Assembly: GCF_001039355.2 (NCBI RefSeq)
Contig: NW_019773981.1
Location: 108,119-172,118, forward strand
From: Lingula anatina
Lineage: Eukaryota; Brachiopoda; Lingulata; Lingulida; Lingulidae
DNA: 64,000 bases
Reading direction: 5' to 3'
Made by a program: the position numbers and the translations under genes. Positions 59,301 through 64,000 of the stretch are shown here, in pieces (the first letter of the stretch is position 1; each line of letters opens with the position of its first letter). A model generated the notes under the pieces. The model did no database searches. It saw nothing but the letters and a program-made list of their open reading frames with translations, and was not told the DNA's origin.

Positions 59301-59756
59301 ATTTTTAAAATGGACGTAAAATGCTGCCATGTTTTGACTATGATTGCTGCAATTTATAGCATAATGTGCAACGTGGTCATCCACATAGTAGACACACGGG
59401 GTCAATAAACAAAAAAACTGACTATTAAAACTGAGAAGAATTACAACAATAAAGTGTGAACATTCTGTATTCCGCCACTTTATTCATAATTTTCATGATA
59501 ACATGTAGAGATTCCGCATTCCACCAGTCTTCTTAAACCAAGCGTGCTTCTTTTACTGCTTGAGTTTTATTATTGTAAATCTTTTGTGCAAATCTTTTTA
59601 GATGAATAAGTGAATATCTCACGTGAATCGTAAACTGGAAATTATATACACCATCATCATTAATATTTATATTGTTAGGTAATACCACGCAGATTTTATA
59701 TTACAGGCCTCCATTATTTTGCCGTTTGCTTCTATCATGCAAGCATTATAGACGGT

Positions 59757-62602
59757 TTAAACAAAATCTCCACAGAATATGCAAAAATTGTTCAGAAGGT
59801 AACGGCAGAGCGTCCCAGGCTTGGTAGCGTTCCCATACGCTTTCGACAATTTGTTATATAGATGCACAGCAAAGGACTCTTCGTTTACTTTGCTTTTATC
59901 AAGAAAACATTTTCGAATAACACGATTGTACTCAATAGGATAAAACGATTGCCGATACATACGTCTGACAATGCATGACTCGTTTTTCGATACATCTTCA
60001 AAACTGTTGACGTCACACACCCACGTGCTATGTTTTCTCGCCACGCGGGTGAGAAGATGCGGTCCATTTGCCGCCCAATCGCTCTGCTTATAGTTAAGGA
60101 GGTATTCTTTAATACACTCACGGAGAAATGGATTGTGCTTATCAAATTTTATAACAGCGCCATTTAACACGGAGTTTTTTCTGTTTTCCCATGCAGTAAC
60201 ATTATTTAAAACTTTTAAACTCTTTACTAAAATGACGTCAGTGTCCATGTAAACGCCACCGTACAAATATAACAATAGCAACCTTATCAAGTCAGTTTCG
60301 TGGCTATACCAATATGGTCCTTTTGAAATAACAGGCATTCTTTTCAAAAACGCTTTCGAGCGACCTGCAAAGGTGTCTGGTTCCAGATTTTCAATGCGCC
60401 TTAGTAAGTTTTCAAGAGTATAGTTCTCGACCTCTACTTGAAAACCTGCTTCAGTGAACTCCGAAAACGCCTTTTGTGTCAAAGCATTGCTTAGAATGCG
60501 CACTTTCGCATTTGGATGGTGGTAAAATATACTCTCGAGTGAACGGCGGTTCCGCTTTGTCTGATTCTTCGTTGTGTACACTTGAAAGAACACCGATTCA
60601 GTTGTTTTATTTTTGTTTAACTGCCTGAATGTTTTAAAGGGTGCGATCCCAAATGTTATCGCAGTTTCTCGTAAAGCGCGGGATTTTCTTATCTCGTACC
60701 ACAAGGTGGCGCGAAAGCGCATGTAGATTTCACGATTTGGGTTCATTTCCGGATTGTCCCAATTAAAGTTGTCAAGGCCTCTGTAGGTTTTCATCCTAAG
60801 ATCGACAGTAACTGTGTGAAAAAGTTCTGTTAAGCCCTCAGCTCGACGCCCTCCACCTCCAGGTAGGACGTCAGTTTCTACAAAAACTACTGGAATTCCC
60901 ATGGCAACGCAAGGAAGTGCGCAATGGATGCGCGAGGTTATAACTAATTTTGCGCGTGAATATCTTTCCATCAAACTTTTTGCGGCTTCGTAGCGTGTTA
61001 ATCTATCAAATTTCTTCGAACTGGGCAAGTTATGGGTGACGTTTATCGCTGATTTTCGTATTTGATATGGAACAATTAATTCTACAGCGAGTTTGTTCAC
61101 ATCAACGACAAATATGCCCTCTCTTTTAATGGTTGGATTGGGATTGCGCATTAAAAGTGTCAAACAGCCCGATTTATATACTGAAAAATTTTGGGATTTT
61201 AAGAAATTAAAAGTGCCTTCATCACGAGCACCCACAGGGCCATGATTTCGAAGGTAATTTCTGCCCGGCTCAGTAAGTAATTTCTTCCAGAAACCTGATC
61301 CAAAATACATCGATAAAATCAAAGGGTTTAGATTAACTTTTGGTGGCCACATCATGTTGCCAGCGTTATACCATCCATTTAGAAATATTGTGATTGCTTT
61401 TTTGAGATTATTGGTTTCGTTAGAAACAAAAGACCTTCTTCTAAACTGATCTTTGGTGTCGCTTGTTTTAGATATGTCATTACCTGCTGTATTTCGGGTC
61501 ATGTACAAAGACCAATTTGTTGCCTTTCCATTACTTTCTCTTTTAGTGTTTTCTTCCCAAAAATTGTCAGTATTCTCCTTCTGTGCAAGCGATTTTACTA
61601 CACTTGTGACGTCCCAGGTATCCCTGTCCACAAATAGGTCCACAAAGGGAAGAAACTGTAGCCCTGCTAGCGTTTGAATCTCGTCGCCAACGTTGATATC
61701 TCTCGCCACCTTCACTCGATGGTCAAAACTTAGGATCCCAAAGAGTTCTTCTTGCAAAAAAGGGATTACAGAATCTGTACCGCCCTTTTCAATCTGTCTC
61801 TTATCTACCTGGCTTAGAACTTTTGACTTCAGTAATACTGAAGCAGTGTCCCAATTTTGGATTCGACTTCTACTGCGACTGTTGTAGGCCGACTGAATCT
61901 CGACCATAGCATTTTTGACGAACAACGAATGTCGTTCTAACCTGGATACGAAAAAGATACCTTCAGTGGACATCCATTGCCCCGTGAAATATTCATCTGG
62001 TAAATATGACGGCACTATTCTTCTTATATCTATGTAAAGTCCACCAAATCTCCACAGTGCAAGTAAAACACTTATTTCATGTACGACTGCCATAAATTTA
62101 CGACCCATGAGCAATTTCAGAATGGCGGATTTAGAAATAAAATCGTCCAGTGGTGTGCCCCGAGTTAACTCAGATAACAGTAAACGAAGTACTGTTACGC
62201 GTTTCCACGACTTGCCGTCTATTTGATCTATACATCCACTGCTTCCACATAAAAATACAACGTGTTTCTCTGGATTTAACTGCAGGAAGGTCTCTATTTT
62301 ATCCATAAACGTTTGTGGAATTGCGGCATAATGCGACCAGACCATGACAAAATCTGAGGTCGCATTTTGATGTAGGCCCAAGTGATGTTGTGCTGCAGTT
62401 AACGATTCCTCTTTATAGGATGTTGATGTAGGAGATTTGGAGCTACCAGTATTGGCTGGCCTGACAGCAGACATTGCTTTTGTTAACTGGAAAAGAGGGC
62501 CCTCCTTATTCTCCCCGTAGATGATTTCACCGGGCGTAACGGACCTGTTCGTAGCCACCAAATTGCCACTTGTGTTAACTTTCGCCACTGCTGGAGACAG
62601 GG
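59757..62602 (-). CDS. Gene 3 exon 2: GT32-like / pyruvyl-transferase-like / GT32 glycosyltransferase
   Basis: The acceptor ...CCAACTCAG places the exon start at 62602 (a second AG nine bases downstream also keeps frame). Spliced to 62948-63086 it gives 994 residues. The stem is short, with only remnants of the 47-aa unit. The GT32-like domain (about 130-340) ends LWRFGGLYIDIRR, so DXD is D-I-R. An insertion of about 45 residues precedes the pyruvyl-transferase-like domain (about 448-625; NGWYNAGNMMWPP, HGPVGARD, SRIHCALPC...IPVVFV). The GT32/alpha-1,4-glycosyltransferase-like domain (about 715-980) has YGGVYMDTD with DTD at 833-835 and GPHLLTR. It is the most diverged of the three paralogues, on the opposite strand, and intact. 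Substrate unknown. Confidence 0.9.
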
Positions 62603-62947
62603 CTGAGTTGGCATTAAAAGATGTAATAAAATAATTGTAAAATGAAAAAATATATATATAAATGAATTTTTTCAATGCATGAGCAATATTGGAACCTGAA
62701 AATGTTCTTTTTATATTTAAAAAGTATTTCAAATATGCCTAATAGCACATACTGACAATGAAATTTTGCAGGCTTATCTACCAGAAACGTAATTAAAATT
62801 ACAAATTAAATTCTGATTAAAAGCTAAAAAAAAACAGGATTTATATGTTGCAACTATCTCAATGGTCTTGGCTCCGCTGCATGTATATAAATAGGCTATA
62901 AATAAGCTGTACGTTTTTCTATGCCTTTAATGGCGAGTAATACTTAC

Positions 62948-63086
62948 TTTCAAAACCGTACATGAATTCGAAGATGTAAATCAACGCCCCAGTTATCAAC
63001 AGCAGTAAAGGTAGAAGGGTTTTCCGCTTGCAACGAAAACATCTGCGAAGATTCATCACCGAAGATTTCATCTGACCGTTTGCCAT
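62948..63086 (-). CDS. Gene 3 exon 1: signal anchor
   Basis: ATG at 63086, 46 codons plus one base, donor GAAA|GTAAGT (phase 1 as in genes 1 and 2). It encodes a basic head (RRCFRCKRK) and a hydrophobic anchor (LLPLLLLITGALIYIF). The sequence differs from the gene 1 and 2 first exons but the design and phase are the same. Confidence 0.75.
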
Positions 63087-63372
63087 GGAGAGAGACGAAG
63101 TGATAAATCCGAGAGAAAATTTCCCTTAAAATAAATGACGTGTCTCTAGCACGGAGCTACTGGTATGATGTGAATACTTATTAATGACAGTTGAAAAAAC
63201 AAATCATGATCTAATAATAATAAAAACTGTAACATGGAAGCGTAGCAAAAGCCGGTGCTTTACTTGTGGCATAATTCATGCATTAATCATGCATTAAGCA
63301 CAGCAAAAAGAACGAAACAAATTAATAATAGAAAACTGAACATGAACATAAAATCAAACTGAAGTACATGGC

Positions 63373-63645
63373 AAGGGCGGATCCAGGATTATTTGAAGGG
63401 GGGTCCGGAACGACAAACCTCCGATGCAAAGCCGAAGATCGCCCCCTTGGCGTGGGGTTCGGGGCCTGCATGCTGAAGGGCCCCGAAAAGTTTTTGGTGT
63501 TTTGGAGGGCAAACGATGTCCTATGGTACTGTTTAGAGCTATGATTCAGCTAGTCAAAATTATAATTTCAAGAGGGGAATGTTGGTGTGATATATTTTTC
63601 AGAAACCGGGGGGGGGGGGGGAGGGGGGGGGGAGGGGGAGATAAA
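63373..63645 (+). mobile_element. Truncated GGCGGATCCAGG-type MITE
   Basis: The left end GGGCGGATCCAGGATTATTTG and the interior 'ggtactgtttagagctatgattcagctagtcaaaatt' match the other copies. It runs into a G-rich tract and lacks the CAGTGGCGGATTTAG end. Confidence 0.6.
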
Positions 63646-63854
63646 AGCATGAAACTTTCCACGATGAATGACCATTGGGTGTTTGTCAATTTTGGATCGA
63701 GAGGAAACTCCAAAATTCACAAGTACCTGGATGCTGACTCAGCATTTTATGTAAATGTAAATTTCATCAGAACGAGCACTACCAGCACTAATTATGATAT
63801 CATAAATAGATTTTAAAAACGTACGCTCACTGTGCACATCTATGAGAGCGATGA

Positions 63855-63873
63855 TTACGTCACAATGACGTCA
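63855..63873. promoter_or_regulatory. Pair of CRE-like sites
   Basis: TTACGTCA (63855-63862) and the perfect palindromic CRE TGACGTCA (63866-63873) lie three bases apart. Confidence 0.4.
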
Positions 63874-63914
63874 CTGGGTGATATTGCACAGTCCAGAATG
63901 ACGAATATCCACTT

Positions 63915-64000
63915 TCTCCCATAGGAACAATAGTCGAACCCTGCAATGTTTCTTTCCCGTATTTTTTTATACAGAAATGCATCCTTTAGGGATAGAAGGT
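63915..64000 (+). repeat. Sequence similar to gene 2 intron 1 (46270-46350)
   Basis: 'cccataggaacaatagtcgaaccctgcaatg...tatacagaaatgcat' aligns with 'gccataggtcctatagtagaaccttgcaatg...attacagaaatgc'. It could be the intron of a fourth paralogue or a dispersed repeat. Confidence 0.45.

Larger units (their letters stand above)
63087..64000. other. Upstream of gene 3; MITE, CRE pair and paralogue-like intron sequence
   Basis: No coding exon seen. Holds the gene 3 promoter region, a truncated MITE, paired CRE-like sites and a terminal stretch similar to gene 2 intron 1. Confidence 0.5.

Overview
The window is eukaryotic nuclear DNA, almost certainly from a marine invertebrate animal. Genes are split by GT-AG introns, coding density is low, CA/GA/TA/AAT microsatellites and long homopolymers are common, and short inverted-repeat DNA transposons are frequent. 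One conserved metazoan gene, RSU1, can be rebuilt exon by exon. The species cannot be fixed from sequence alone. There is one assembly gap (21470-22081) and one isolated N (32657).

Layout. 1-20.2 kb: a minus-strand gene of unrecognised identity. It has a promoter-like first exon near 20.2 kb, a roughly 12 kb first intron, and one large coding exon (6152-8024) carrying repeated R-F-I-S-P motifs. Its 3' exons lie below 6.1 kb, and only a candidate last exon (3054-3111) is visible. 20.2-24.9 kb: repeats, the gap and probable 5' noncoding sequence. 24.9-27.2 kb: a plus-strand gene with an intronless coding region for a 756-aa secreted-then-multipass membrane protein of unknown family. 28.8-50.9 kb: two diverged tandem copies of a roughly 10 kb block, each carrying one copy of an unusual glycosyltransferase gene. 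52.8-56.4 kb: RSU1 on the minus strand, eight coding exons, complete. 59.8-63.1 kb: a third glycosyltransferase paralogue on the minus strand.

The standout is the three-gene glycosyltransferase cluster. Each gene has a short first exon encoding a type II signal anchor, a phase-1 intron, and one huge exon. The huge exon encodes three modules: a GT32-like domain whose DXD motif is broken (D-x-Q or D-x-R), a polysaccharide-pyruvyl-transferase-like domain, and a GT32/alpha-1,4-glycosyltransferase-like domain with an intact DTD. Gene 2 has expanded its lumenal stem into seven 47-aa repeats with three N-glycosylation sequons each. Gene 1 carries a one-base frameshift in a C run and a duplicated first exon next to an N. 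These proteins are likely Golgi enzymes that build a modified glycan; substrate and product are unknown.

The duplication lets several transposon insertions be placed against an empty counterpart. The 30.3-31.5 kb and 36.9-40.0 kb insertions are specific to unit 1, and the 42.3-42.7 and 43.4-44.6 kb insertions to unit 2. The last ~85 bases resemble intron 1 of gene 2, so the cluster may continue past the right edge.
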